From the NCBI GenBank assembly GCA_023374045.1, contig CM041778.1, positions 369,680,831-369,744,830 of the forward strand: a stretch of 64,000 nt of DNA, read 5' to 3'. Position 1 is the stretch's first letter. Each line of letters opens with the position of its first letter. The notes under the pieces were generated by a model that did no database searches, was not told the DNA's origin, and saw only the letters and a list, made by a program, of their open reading frames with translations. Origin of the DNA: Limonium bicolor (Eukaryota; Streptophyta; Magnoliopsida; Caryophyllales; Plumbaginaceae). The position numbers and the translations under genes were made by a program. This document shows positions 34,828 through 47,805 of the stretch, piece after piece.

Positions 34828-37800
34828 TGAAATACCCCTAACCTTTAAATAATTAAATAAAGGGAAATATATATTATTTGGGGGATTATTAAACCCTGAG
34901 AAAAGTATATAAACACTTAGGCGTTTAAAACGCAACTAAACTCCTTAAGGTCATAAACGGGCTTTAAGCCGGACCTTAAGCCAAACAGGTTATATAAGCT
35001 ATAAGACTCATATGAAGTTAATCAAGGATCATTATATGACCTATAAAACACAGGTCCTCAGTTAGAACAGAGTAAAAGTACAATAAGCCGGGAGTTCCCT
35101 TAAAGGCCCGAAAGACCCGAAAGTCCCGGAAATATTTTATAAGATGAAATAAAGTATTACACTTCATTCCAAATGCACCATAACACTCTATTAAACATAT
35201 AAGATGAGTTTCTCTAGCTAAATTCTCAGTTAAACACAAAGTACTCGGAGGTACCCGTTGGGGGCCCCATAAACACCCGGGAATGCCCCGGAGAGGTACC
35301 GGAGTGACACGAACTCCTATATAAATCATTCTTAGAGTTCCTACTATCAATATTCATCATTCTAAAGAGAAAAATCAAGCTACTTCTTCAAAAATGCACA
35401 CAATACTCGGGGGAATTTCTTAACGCTCCTATTTTGCTCGGGAGTGTCCCGGTAGCCCGGAAATTGAGTTATGAGTTTATATAACCCCATATAACTCAAT
35501 GTAACACCTTAACATATTATTATTGACTATAAACAATGTTTATAAACACTTGGAACTCATAGCGACTACTTATGTTCCAAAATATCCTTAAAGCACAAAA
35601 ACGCACCTTCGGGTGTCATAAAAACGCATTCTACGCTATTGCCTTGAAGTTTTTGAAGGGCCACGAGTTGATAATCTTAAAAGGGGATAAATTGAACATC
35701 TAAATCAATTAATGCCAGTGCTAAACACATAGCACAAACAGGGCCGATTTTGTCATCAAAAAGGTACCTAAAATCAGCATTTTTACCTTAAAACTTTCAT
35801 CTTTTACCATGATATAAATGTACCAATTAAATGCTGGAACCTATTACATGTTATAATATGGTCTTAATACAATATAGTGTGACAGGAATCAAATTAAAAA
35901 TCAATCCCATCTGGTCTCCATTGTAGGCGCCAATTTAGGTATAATTTGACTAGTTTAGCTTAAAAATCATGTCTTATGGATGGTGACTCATCCCTACCTA
36001 TACTATATGATAATGTATCAAGTAATTGCAGTCAAAAGAAGCTCCATTACCGTATGACCTGCAAGAAAACAGCAAAGAGAATAGATTAGAAAAGAAATGA
36101 AAAACAATGCAATCATATAAGGAAAAGCAAGATCTACTTTTTACAAGGCTATAAACAATGAAACCTACCCATTCCCATGGCATGTGCTGCCGATTTCTTG
36201 CAAGAATAAGGGGGATTGATTGTCTCATTAATTAGTCAACAAAATATAAACCTAACTAGCATGATCTCTTGCCTAACACAAACAAAAAATCAATTGCATA
36301 CAGTAGCCCCTAGTTACCAATTTTATGCAAGAAAAGAAGACATTGATTGCCTTATTATTTAGTCAAATAATACACTTACCTAGCTAGCATGTTCTCTAGT
36401 CTTAAAACAAACAAAAATTAATTGACATCTATAGCCATATGCAGCCGAGAATACATGGGAAAAGAAGTCAATATTGGCATGGTATTCAACTTATAAAAGT
36501 CAAAGAAAACACCTACCTACATTTGTTCTTGTCTTCTTCTTTCAAGTTGTCAAACAAAGACTCCCTTATTCTCTTGTCAATCAGCCGAAAAAGAGCCTTA
36601 ATTAAGGGCATATTCTTGAGCCAAACAAACAACTAATAAACAAAGGAAAAACTAAAAAAAATTGACAATTATTGTGTCAAATAATTCTATCCTTGCCTTC
36701 CTTATTTCCTACGTAAGTTAGGCTTCATTCTTTCCTTTGCCATTCACCAGCCGATTGTGTAAGTCCTCTCAACTCTCTATTTTCTTCTTCATTTTATAGT
36801 TAATTCCTTAGAGCTTCAAAGCTCCATTAATGGTGTTCTAAGTTCTAACACCAATTTAATGTAATTTTCCTAGCTAAATCCTCTAAGTCTTGAAGCAAGA
36901 AATCATCCTAGCAACCCTTGCTATTTTTGCCAAGCATTAGTACTCCAAGGAGGTTCCTAGATTCAACAACAACACAAGGAACAACAAGATCAAGTTAAGG
37001 TATATTTTTATGTTGAAAAATCCTAGCAAATTCCTTAAGGTATTCCCGAAAATCCTAGGCTTCTAAATCTATATTCTCTTCATTATTTCATGAAGGAAAC
37101 TTGGATCTACAATCATCCCAAGGTGTACCAAAATACCTTGATAAATACCTAAGGTAAACTCTTGTAAAATTACTCCAAATCTTATTTATAAATCCTTGTT
37201 AGAAGTCTAACAAATAGATCTCCTAAATATATACAAGGAGGCCGAATTCTCATCATCAAAGTAGCATTCGAATAGCTTGGAATTCAAGGAGAAATCAAGT
37301 ACAAGAATTGTCTTGATTTAAGGAGTAAGTTTATATAAATAAGGTTTATTAAGTTTAAGTTTGATTTAAGCTTAAAACTTTGGTATAAAAATTATGTATA
37401 ACCTCTAAATAAATTAAGGCCGGATTACTTTGGGTTATATTGTCAAGAAAATAAATTATAACATATAAGGTAAGATTATTACCTTAAGGTATAAGTTTGT
37501 GTCACAAAAATTAAATAGGATACATATATGATCAAACCGAATTGTCTAGGAATAAAATGTTCTATTTTGAGTTTATAATCATTCTAAGTCATTAGCATAA
37601 TTTTTAGAAGTGTTATATGGCTTATATACATTTATATATACATATTATAAAGTTTAAATTAAGTTTTAAAACCATATAGTAAATATATATTAAAGCCGAG
37701 AATGATATGAGTATATTGGTGATTTCTGAAATATATATATAAGTGTATTAACTTATATTATAAATTTTTGGAGTATTAAAAATAGCTACAAGTATTTAAA

Positions 37801-40279
37801 TGGCTACTTTATTAATTTATGTGGCAAAAATGTAAATTTTGAAAAGTTTAGTGTGTTAATAATAATTGCCGAGAACAAAGGGGTTTGTTTGGTATAATTA
37901 TGATATAATATAAGGTAGGAATTAAGATTATTAATTTTGGTAATTTTAAATAAGTGTTTAAGTGTTAAAATAACATTTTATTAAGTTTTGGGGCTATTTT
38001 GTAATTATTGGAAACTATAGTGTATGGCCGAGAATTACATGTGTTTTTCTGGGTATATTAAAGTATTAATTATGAAATTAAGTCTTGGTCAAAGTGTTGA
38101 CCAAAAAGTTTGGGTTAAAATGATTTATGACATAAAGTATTAAGTTTATAAAAGTTTTGGGGTGAATATGTAATTTATGAAAGTATATATGAAAACAGAA
38201 TTTAATATGGGGCGGAAATATAAGTTGAAAAAAGATATGGGTTATTTCGGTATTTAAAGAAATTAAATATTAAAACTATAGTTTATAAGTTAATATGTAA
38301 CTTATATAAAGTTTTGGGGTTAAATTGTGAATATAAGAGAATTATATGTTAAGACCGAAAATAATTGTGGTCATCTGGTAATTTATAAAAATTAATATAT
38401 TTGCTTTGCAATTTCCGAAAGTTAATATGGATAATTAGTAAATTATAAAAGTTATATGGTTATTTAGTAATTTATAAAGATTAGTATATTTAGTTTGTAA
38501 TTACCGAAAATTAATGAGGATATTTGGCAAATTAAAAGTTATATGGTTATTTGGTAATTTATAAAAGTTGTTGGGTACAAAATATAAATACCGAACTATT
38601 ATGGTTAGTTTTGTAATTTAATAAAGAAAGGAATTAAAATTAGGTACTATGATATATTATGGAATATAATATAAAGTTTATGAAACAATTGCGGTTATAA
38701 TAAAAATAACCAAATTATATTGGTATATGGAATAAGTGGAAATCATTATGGATATATAATTAATGAGATGAAGATTTATCATAATATGGGAATTCATTAT
38801 CACATGTGGGTACTACATAAAATAATGAACTAATGAATTACCTAGAACCACTGTAAAATAACAGGGGGAAATAAAGAACGTACAGAGTTAGTATATTACA
38901 AGTATTAGTTCTACAGTGACAGTACTGTAATACTTAGTGAACAACTGTATTAATATTACCCGGTATTCCATGTATAAATAACAGCGTACGGGAAGGAATT
39001 GCTGAACGTGAATTTATCAAGCTAGCAAGTTTACACGGTGAACGGTATGTTAATTGAGTGGTCTGAATGTCCTAAGGATTTTCCTAAGGTCCAGACGTTG
39101 TGTGTTTAACTGTTAAGAGCGATATCTGTGATTTTATGTATATGATATTGTATACTGTATTGCTCAACACCACTGCGTTTTATTTATACGCGAACGTCTT
39201 ATGACTGGAAGTTTATACATCTAAACTAGAACAAGACTAACTGACCTTTAGGTATTATTGAACCTAACTGATGGTCAACTGTTATAGTCTTAACTCAAGG
39301 ATAGGATATTGTATCACTGACTAAAGGGCTAACTTATAAAGAGAGGAATCCAGACTGTTTCGACTTTCTGGTTGCGCATCGTGATCACTACGAGAGACTT
39401 CTATGGGGGAGTCACTCAAGGAATCCATTCCACATTCGACGATGGCGGAGGGCACTACCGTTGGTGCATAGGTTCGACCGGATCAGTCATTATCCAGGGC
39501 CATAAGGTCAGCCGGTAACAGTTCCATTGAAACCCAGGGGACTATTGTCCATCATTAAGTTATTAAGGGTTGTCTTAACATAACGCCTGAGGTGGAATTT
39601 AATTGGAAAAGGTTAAGTGATTGGTTTAAAGGATAAGGGCTAGGTGGCCAACTAACAAGTACAGTTAATTAATACGCGTATCTTGTTTGGTTATTGCTTT
39701 GGTTTATTGGTGTGTGACTATCTGGTTGTTGTTTATTATTGTGATGATATTGACAGGTGAACTATTGTGTGTTTATTTAACATTATAGTTATTACTATTG
39801 TTGTAAAATGGATTATCATGTAATGAACCTAATATCAAGATGGCTAAACGACTTAAGGAATCTAAATGATTTAAGACTACATTTAGCATACCAGCATTTC
39901 GATTGCTGAGCCCTTCAATGGGTCAAACATTCCAGGTTATTGAAAAAGACTCAAGCCGGAGTGCGGGACACGGGGGTAGCTGATGTGTTTTCAACAAACA
40001 CCTTTGGTTTCATTTATGTACTGTATTTTGGAGGTTGTTGTATTTGGTTTAGTTGCTCAGTTTGGATTTGGTTTGTAATATTAAGAGTGCTCAGTATCTT
40101 GTTCATCACAGCGGTGAGGTGTTGAAGTTGATGGATGGAGTATGGATGCCTTGTTACTCACAAGGGTGAGTAACGGCGTGTAACACCAAGGATAGATAGA
40201 TTTATTTTCCGCTGTGAATTGTTATTTATTATGCTACGACATGCGACGTTATTACAGGTTCAGGATTAGGGGTGTTACA
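34828..40279 (+). repeat. complete giant 5' LTR, 5452 bp (Gypsy element 3)
   Basis: It starts TGAAATACCCCTAACC and ends ATTAGGGGTGTTACA, followed within six bases by a tRNA-iMet-type PBS. This fixes its right boundary and its identity as a 5' LTR. No gene and no nested element with its own termini were found inside, so the length appears intrinsic. It shares GTGAACGGTATGTT (39039) and its termini with the solo LTR at 14303-25242. The preceding five bases are GATAA; the far end of the element is not in view, so the duplication cannot be tested. Confidence 0.8.
37713..38640 (+). repeat. degenerate period of about 160 bp plus shorter repeats in giant LTR 3
   Basis: The phrase GGGGCTATTTTGTAATTATTG and relatives occurs at about 37822, 37990, 38158 and 38318, spaced 159-168 bp. 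From 38360 to 38590 a shorter variant (GGTTATTTGGTAATTTATAA) recurs about every 60-70 bp. Confidence 0.5.
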
Positions 40280-40284
40280 AAAAG

Positions 40285-40296
40285 TGGTATCAGTGC
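40285..40296 (+). other. primer-binding site, tRNA-iMet type (element 3)
   Basis: TGGTATCAGTGC follows the LTR end ACA after five bases and differs by one base from TGGTATCAGAGC. Confidence 0.85.
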
Positions 40297-40492
40297 GGAG
40301 TACCGCTCTGATGGAAAGATACTGAGTTAAGAACAGTGAGCATAGGAATTTTTGGGATACGGGAAACGTCTGTGAGGATTCGTGACTTAGATAGGCAACT
40401 TGTAGGAATATCTTATTGCTAATAGTTAGCTTACTTACATGTTTGTGATTGTGAAGAAACCGAGTAGAAATAAATAGTGTACTGCCCTATAG

Positions 40493-41774
40493 ATGTCAAG
40501 AGCTGGAAGACCACGTGGAGGCAACAATGGACGCGGTGGCGAGACACCGCCAGATGTTCCAGAAGCACCAGGCCTAGCAGCGGCCATGGCAGCCTTCGCG
40601 CAGCAGCTAGGAGCTCAACTAACGGGAGCCATACCCCACCCGCCACAGCCCAGAAGAACCAACTGGTTGAAGAGGGTTGCAGACGCGAGAGTACCAACGT
40701 ATTCAGGGGAACCGGACCCCACCGCACTAAAGAAATTCATAGTGGAGCACCAGAAGGCCTTCAAAGCTGTTCGAGTTCCAGAAGGTCGAAATCGCCGGGT
40801 ACAACCAGAAGGACGCAGCTGATGTTTGGTGGCGGTCTGTGGAGGGCCACCATAGAGCTACACCGGACTTTGGATGGACAACGTTTGTGAAGGTGCTGCG
40901 AGAGAAATACTACCCCGAACACTTAAAGCAGAGAAAAAGACAAGAGTTCGAGACCTTAATCTAGGGGAGTCAAACAGTTGACCAGTACTACGCACGATTT
41001 ATCAGTTTGCTAGATTATATACCAGGAGTCGACTACTCCGACACTGTGAAGATTCAAAAGTTTAGGGGAGGTTTGCAATTTCACCTCCAGGGCGCCATGG
41101 GAGCGATACGTTTCACTACAATCCAAGAATGCTACGACGCCGCATCAACAACCGAGTTAAAGCTTCAATCCAGGGAAGAGGCCCAAGGGAAGAAAAGGAA
41201 GGATACTGAAGGAGATGATGGGGGAGCAACCTCTGGCGGTTACTACAAGAAGGGGAAGAAATTCTTTGATAACAAGAAAGGGCGGAAGGACTTCCATGGT
41301 CAGAAGACGAAGGAGCAGGTCCCTCGTCTGACCGGCCCAGCCATTGATGCACAACCACTTAGATCAGCACCACCTAAGGCAGGCAATAAGCCACCCCAGC
41401 GTCACTACTACTGTAAACGCTGTGGAAATGATCACCCAGGCGTAGATTGTTAAGGCAGGAAGGTGGAGTGCCGCTATTGCAGAAAGGAAGGCCATCGAGA
41501 GTATGAATGCTGTTCCAACCCAGCAAGCAGAGTATATAAGGGATCTAGAGTCACAGAGGACACCAGTACAGAGACTGGAGGACCCAGAGGAGGCCAAGCG
41601 CCACAGACTAACACCTACACTAGGGGACGGGAGGACAGCCACCCTCATCCGGGAGTCAGAAGGGAAAAAGAGATAGTTCCAGGAAGAAACACCCTATACT
41701 TAGTGGGAACTTCAGGCGCCGAGGCTAGCGCTCAGCGCGAAACCGGTAAGCCTAAAACTAAACCAAAAACATGA
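40493..41774 (+). pseudogene. Gypsy element 3 gag, with frame breaks
   Basis: ATG at 40493 (MSRAGRPRGGNNGRGGETPP) opens a Gypsy gag. AMAAFAQQLGAQLTGA and FIVEHQKAF precede a frame change near 40785. The capsid-type gag domain continues in other frames: AADVWWRSVEGHHR, FVKVLREKYYPEHLKQRKR, VDQYYARFISLLDYIPG and VKIQKFRGGLQFHLQG. A basic linker follows, then the knuckles CKRCGNDHPGVDC and CRYCRKEGHREYEC, with a stop between them at 41451. A Thr/Gly/Arg-rich tail ends at 41774. No protease DSGA motif follows in the 90 bp before the nested element. Once that insertion is removed, AlkB-like sequence comes next. Confidence 0.8.
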
Positions 41775-41862
41775 TGCTTGAATGTGTGTTATAGTTATCA
41801 TCGATGAGACTTGTATGTGTTTAGAAGTAGAAAAAAATTTAGAGAGACCTAACTTAGGTAAC

Positions 41863-43547
41863 TGTTGGCCAAAAAACCATAGTGATATATATATATTACT
41901 TATGGGCAAAGAAAAGGCAAGTGCACCTAGTCGATGTAGTACAACAAGTGTCGTATCCACAAGGAAATTGGCTCAATTATCCTAGTCTCTTATTTAATAA
42001 AAACAGCAAATAGGGGGTTTAGCGGAGGCAAGCTTGATTGTTTAGGATCAGTGCAAAAATAATAAACACAGTAAAATAAGGTGAATTAATTGATATGGAT
42101 GGAAAAGGGTATCCTAGGATAGCGGGGAATTGCCTAAATTACCTAAACAAATTCATAACCATGTCTCAATTATTTATTGTCTATTAGAGTTAATAAGGGT
42201 AAGTTACGAACTCTTAATAATAGCCTCAGTATTTCCTACTCAATCCGGAGTGTAAATACCAAGGTTTATTCCTTTGTGGTACTAATATCTATCTCAAAAT
42301 CATATGTTGATAGTTACCATAAAAAATGCAGTAGTTTGTCGCGTACAACATTTAACAATATTTATTGAAAGGAATAAAAACAAGTATAATAAATGAGACA
42401 GGTAATAAATATTTATTTAAACAATATTAGGGTCAAACCCCATCTAGGATACAAATAAAAATTACTCAGCCATTGACAGAAATAAAATAGAGTAAAGATA
42501 GACATTAAAACAGAGTAAAGTTTGAGGAAAGAAAGAACTCTATTTTTGGGGGAGTTGTTTCACGTCCGGGCATGTCTCCATGATTATGCCGACCTCAAAA
42601 TGATGATAGATTGGTGGAACGAAGAAGAACGAACAAACAGGCACAAGTTGGTCCTGTCCGGGTGGGCCACGCGGACACAAACGCGGACACAAATCTGGAC
42701 GCGGCCTGGTTTTGTGCAGATCATCTTCTTTGTCTGGTTTCTGGAAAAAGGAAGAGTTAGGCTTATTTGGTGATGGGAAATGATGGAAATGAAGTGGAGA
42801 TGTGTGGTATATGGATGGAGAATGGAATTTGGATGGAGGGAGAGTGAATTTTGATGAGCGTTGTGTGATCAGATGATGTAAAATAGAGGCAGAAGCAGTG
42901 GGTTATATAGGAGGATAAGGGGAAGAGGACAAGGTTGGAGCAGGCGTGGGTGAAGAATTTAAGGGATGCGGCGCTTTGATGTAGTAGATAGATATGTTGT
43001 AGGCGCCGGAAAAACAGCGAAGGCGGTGCAGATCTATCATCGCGTGATTTCTGGATTTGGGCGCAGTCATTTCACGTGTCCGGTTTGTGTCCGGATAGGG
43101 CTCATCAGGACGTGAGACATCCGCGTTTTGTCCGCGTAAGGACACAAATGTCCTGGCGAGATTTTGCGTGTCCGAATTTGAGTCCGCGTACAGACGTGTG
43201 TCCGAGTTTGAGTCCGCGTAAGACACAATCTCCTGCTTCCTGTCCGCATTTGCGTCCGCATAGCCCTACGCGGACACATGTATTTCGTCTCATCTTGTTC
43301 TGCAAACTTCGACAGGCTCCAGATTCTTCGTTTGAGCTCCGTTTTTAGATCGGTTTGCGCCTATCGTTCGTCTTCGTCTACTTTACTCCTAGCTTGGTTT
43401 TCCTCATGTTTAACCAATAAATCTGTAAGATAACCAATAAAAACAAAAACTAGAGGAAAACTAACAAAAGTGGAGAAATGAGCAAGAAAAGTGCTAATAT
43501 AACATATGAAATACACCCATAAAACATGCTCATTTGGACACTTATCA
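41863..43547 (-). repeat. 3' LTR of Athila-like element 2
   Basis: 1685 bp; on the plus strand TGTTGGCCAAAA...GGACACTTATCA. It contains a GC-rich block with repeated ACGCGGACAC and GTCCGCGT motifs at 42660-42710 and 43075-43275. Confidence 0.9.
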
Positions 43548-45060
43548 CACCCCCACACTTACCTTTTTGCTTGTCCTCAAGCGAAAACCATGTACCCAAG
43601 CAAGTAGGGAATGCTCAATACTAACAAATATTATTAAGGGTAGAATAAGGGGGTGAACAATACGTGACTTAAACTTTTTGAGGAGTGTGAACCATCACAT
43701 ACTGGTGGCATAGGTGTGCTTAGGGTAAAAATAAAATATAGAGTTTCAGGGTATGATCCGGAGTGCTTCTTTGAAGATTAGGTAACTTTGAGAACTTTTA
43801 CCATGGCCAACTTCTCTCACGAATTGGCATTGAGGAGAAAACAAAAGGAAAAATAGAATTATGCATTTGTTTCACTTTTGCATTAGAGATGAGGAGATAA
43901 TATTTAGGCTTCAAGCCTTTGTATTTAAGAACACTCAACTCTCATTTGTTGGTTACTAATGGCGTCTCGCAAGTCCCTTGTTTATTTTTATCTACTATTT
44001 TTTTGACAGAGAAGCACCCTTAGCAATCCCTAAGAAAGAAGACATAAGGAAACCCTAAGCGATAAAAATCCAACCATTTCAGATCATTTGGTCACACCGC
44101 ATAAAAATGCTCCTCAAAAGTAATCAAAATGAAAAATTTGTACCATTTATCCCACAATTCATAACAGTATTTGTTTAAAGAGAACATCCCACATATAAAG
44201 GGTCCACGATATTGAATTTGGACAAACGCAAGATAAGCAGAGAGATTAAGCATTTTAAGCAATGTGTCAATTAAGAGAGACTTAAGACGAGCGACAGAGA
44301 AGTGAGTCCTCCCCACACTTAGACTGGAGCAATGTCCTCATTGCGTAGGAAGAATTAAATTAATGAGGGCATGCAATCTACCAGAGTACCTCACACAATT
44401 CAAAGCAGTAGGGAGTATGTAAAAATTTGAAGTGCAAAACAAAGAGAGTGTACTCCCCAGAGTTCGCAAAGTGTTTAAGCAGAGCTCCCCCACACTTGAG
44501 TTCAGCTGTAGAATGACGTAATATGTTCCTGGAAAGAAGATTCTATACAGCCAGAAGAACTCAAGTGAAATTAAAACTCACCATATTTATTTAAAGGAAA
44601 ATAAACACATAGAGTGAAAACCGGATAAAATAGAAGTATTGTAAAATGATAGATAGTGGGAGAACTTCCCCCATACTCGATGTTTAACCTCAAAGTAGCG
44701 GAGCTCGGTAGTGGTGTGGACACGAAGTTGCACCTGCATAAGATACTAAAGGCAGCCAAACCAATACCGGGGCTAACAGTGAAATAAATTGTATAATTAT
44801 ATATATTGTAAATAAAAGATAAAAATATTGAAATATAGGGAAATAGACTATAATAGAAAGCAAAATAGAAATCGCGGCTTGCCTCCCGAAAAAGCTGCCC
44901 TTCTTTTAAGGTCTGTGGCTAGACCGGAGTAGGGGTTAGATCAAACCTGGGGGGTGGTTATGAGGAGGGGATCCAAAGCATGACTCGAAGGCATTTGTCC
45001 ACCTGGATGCATGTTTACTTTTCTTGTCCCACTTTTCATCAGGGATTGGTGGTGGTGCCT
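43548..45060 (-). other. 3' noncoding part of Athila-like element 2
   Basis: Purine tract then about 1.5 kb without protein domains on either strand. It is collinear with 17755-18997 of element 1 (CTTACCTTTTTGCTTGTCCT; GGTATGATCCGGAGTGCTTC; GGTCACACCGCAT). Confidence 0.65.
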
Positions 45061-46325
45061 CTATAATGGACATTCCGTCGGAAGGGTGACAAAGAGAAGT
45101 GGGGAAGATGGTGATTGTGTGTCCCTCACAAGCTTGAGATCCTTGGATTTGTTGTCTGGAGACCTTCCTGTTGCAAACTCCAGTTTTTCATTATAAGCTT
45201 GAAGGGTGATTGTCCCCGGGCCACCCAATGTGCACATTGGTTGTGGCAAGGAAAGGTCGTCCAAGGATGAGAGGTGTAGTGGAGTTCTCTTCGATGTCCA
45301 AAATGACAAAATCACATGGGAAGTATAAGTGCTCCACTTTAATGATAACATCCTCCACCACTCCGCTTGGGTAAGCTACCGAACCATCCGCTAGTTGAAG
45401 GGTCATCTGGTCTCTTTTTCATTTCTTTAATTCCTAGCTTTTGAAAGTGGAGAGGGGCATCAAATTTATGGAGGCACCCGGATCGCATAGGGAGTATGGA
45501 AAGGAGGTGCTACCAATTATGACTGGAATGGTGAAGCTGCTGGATCATTGCATTTCGAAGGTAGTGATTGTTTCAGAATAGCTGAACAAGCTTCATTGAG
45601 TGGTACGGTACCGACTTCGACCAATTTTGTTTTATTGGAGATAAGGTGCTTGAGAAATTTTGCGTAGTTTGGCATTTTGGCAATGAGGTCTACAAATGGT
45701 ATGTTAACATTTAATTGTTTCAGCACTGCCAGAAACTTCCCATATTCAGTATCCAATTTCTGCTTTTGGAGTCGGTTGGGAAATGGTAGAGGCGGTTCTT
45801 GTGGAGAAGGTTTGGAGCTGATGGAATAGTGAGAATGCTGGGAGATGTCTTTTCTATTAAAGCCTCAACTCTTTCTTCATTATCCTCTTGGGATTCTTCT
45901 AACCTTTGTGGGATGTGAATCTCGTTGATTTTTCTACCGCTTCTCAAGGTTATCACCTTAACCTCTTCTTCTTCTAAATCGAGCTTTTCATTTTCATAGC
46001 TGGCCACCAACTCCTTAAGGTAGGTCTTCTCGGACTGAATGCGATTTTTATAGATTGTGGCGGAGGTTTCCAGTTCAGCTATATTCCCTTTGGATGTTTC
46101 GATTGCTATTACCCACTCTTGAAGGGAAGGGTGAAGTTCTGGAACCTCAACTGTTTTGGCCACCTCCATCTTTTCTTCCTTGTGTCCTTCACATAGATGC
46201 ATTTGGCTTGCTCTTTGGATTTGGCTTTGGTTGGCTTGGAAAAGTCCCTGGTGGTCTTTGAGCAAGTTGTTCTGCGATTTGATTAAATTGACCTTCGATT
46301 TTTTGGTTGAAAGCTTCTTGCGCAT
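45061..46325 (-). pseudogene. Athila-like gag-protease linker and aspartic protease, broken
   Basis: The minus-strand frames give VKVITLRSGRKINE, the Athila-lineage phrase between gag and protease, then VLKQLNVNIPFVDLIAKMP and CSAILKQSLPSKCNDP, both typical of Athila polyproteins. The protease region follows: CDPGASINLMPLSTF near 45485-45440, where the family has C-D-L-G-A-S, then LADGSVAYPSGVVEDVIIKV and LILGRPFLATTNVHI. The catalytic D and the LGRPFL flap region are kept. Frame changes at about 45756 and 45510 and a stop near 45430 break it. After LGRPFL the element goes into noncoding DNA instead of RT. Confidence 0.85.
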
Positions 46326-47542
46326 AAAGCTGGCTTTGAGTCATAGACATGAATCCCTTCATCATCTCTTTGAGGTCCGCGTTTGGATCAACGGGGGATG
46401 AGAACGGTTGTTGTTGGTGAATACCTGGAGGGGCACCTTGTGCTCTATAACCCATATTTGCATTTGGTTGGGATCTATAACCTTGTGTTGAGTTGGAAGT
46501 ATTACCCCCTCCTTGGGTTTGATCATTGTTTCTCCATGAGAAATTTGGATGATTTCTCCACGGGGCGTTGTTGTTGTTGTAGTTGTAGTTGTAATTGGGG
46601 TGGTTACCAATGTAATTGATGTCTTCTTGTTGTTGGATATTGTTTCTTCCTTCACACAGATGGGTATCGTGAGGACCTGCGCAGATAGCACACCCTTCTG
46701 AAGTGGAAGATGAAGATGCTATTGATTTGGTGGTTTCTTTTTGAGCTATAGCAATCTTTTCGACCATTTTTGTGAGAGATGACAGTTGTGCTGAGAGATG
46801 ATCGGTGGGCTCTACGTGGAGTAAACCTGCTGCTCTCGGAGCTCTGCCCTTGTTTCTTGACCATTGTCGTGTGTTGCTAGTCATGATTTCAAGAAGTTCC
46901 ATTCCTTCTTGAGGAGACTTGGTCATAAAACTACCTCCAGCTGAAGAGTTTACCAAGAGTCTGTTGGAGTCATCCAACCGTTGAAGAAGGATAGGCAGAG
47001 GGACTGGTCATCTAACCATGGTGGGAGCATTTCATCAACATCTCTTTGAATCTGTCCCATGCATCATACAGAGTCTCCCCTGGTTCTTGAGTGAAGGTGT
47101 TGATCTCTCCGATGAGTTGTCTTGTTCTGCTTGTGGGGTAATATTTGGCAAGAAATTTCTTGGCCTTGTGCCCATGTTCGGATTGAGCTTGAAGGGAGGC
47201 TTCTATACCATTTTGATGCTGTTTCAGACAATGAATGAGGAAACCGTTGTAATCTAATTCTTTCATTGATGGTACCTGTTTTCCAAATGAATTGCAGAAG
47301 TCGAGGAACGAGCTCAGGTGATTGGGAGCATCGTCTGGGTTTGCACCACTGAATTTTCCCATATCACGGACTGCTGTGATGAAGTGGGTCTTGAAAGTCC
47401 ATTGCGCCGCTTGTGCCGGTGTCAATTCTGGTAGAATTATGGCTGAAGCTCTTCCTTCAGTGTCCGATTGGTGGTAATCAGAGAGGGAGCGTTGTTGTTG
47501 ATTTTCATGATCCATCTCATCTATGACTTGGTTATCGCCCAT
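46189..47542 (-). pseudogene. Athila-like gag, one or two breaks
   Basis: MGDNQVIDEMDHENQQQRSL begins at 47542. The retrotransposon gag domain shows FSGANPDDAPNHLSSFLDFC, IHCLKQHQ, KFLAKYYPTSRTRQLIGEI and ETLYDAWDRFKEMLMKCSHHG. A stop near 47012 interrupts it. It continues from 46977 (VNSSAGGSFMTKSPQEGMEL, AAGLLHVEPTDHLSAQLSSL) to the knuckle CAICAGPHDTHLC, CX2CX3HX4C. A Gln/Asn/Tyr-rich stretch (YNYNYNNNNAPWRNHPNFSW) and a Gln/Pro-rich tail follow. This is a complete Athila-type gag layout, in contrast to the shortened protein of element 1. Confidence 0.88.
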
Positions 47543-47779
47543 GTCTTGATTTCTTTGATTTCTTCTCGTGTTGAGTAAAGTGCGCCGGGTTCGGGTCTCA
47601 GACTGATAAGTGGAGAACCTCGGTTCGAGTGTTTGGCATGCACAGAAGAAATTTGATGTGTGAGGACTTGTGAAATTTACAGTAAATGGATAAATAAAAG
47701 CAGAAATATTTAAATAGGTGAATAACTAAATTAGACAAAAGATTAAAGTACCAAAAACTAGGGAAATTGATGGAATCAA

Positions 47780-47805
47780 TTTCCCGGCAACGCCGCCACA
47801 AAACT
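47780..47805 (-). other. primer-binding site, tRNA-Asp type (Athila-like 2)
   Basis: On the minus strand TTTTGTGGCGGCGTTGCCGG follows the 5' LTR, close to the TGGCGCCGTTGCCGGGGA site of Athila elements. Confidence 0.78.

Noticed and set aside
40431..40890. Open frames on both strands overlapping the start of gag
   Set aside because: They are shadows of the gag frame that starts at 40493; only that frame shows gag sequence.
42903..43348. Overlapping frames with repeated Arg-Thr-Gln and Val-Arg
   Set aside because: They come from repeated GTCCGCGT words in the LTR of Athila-like element 2.
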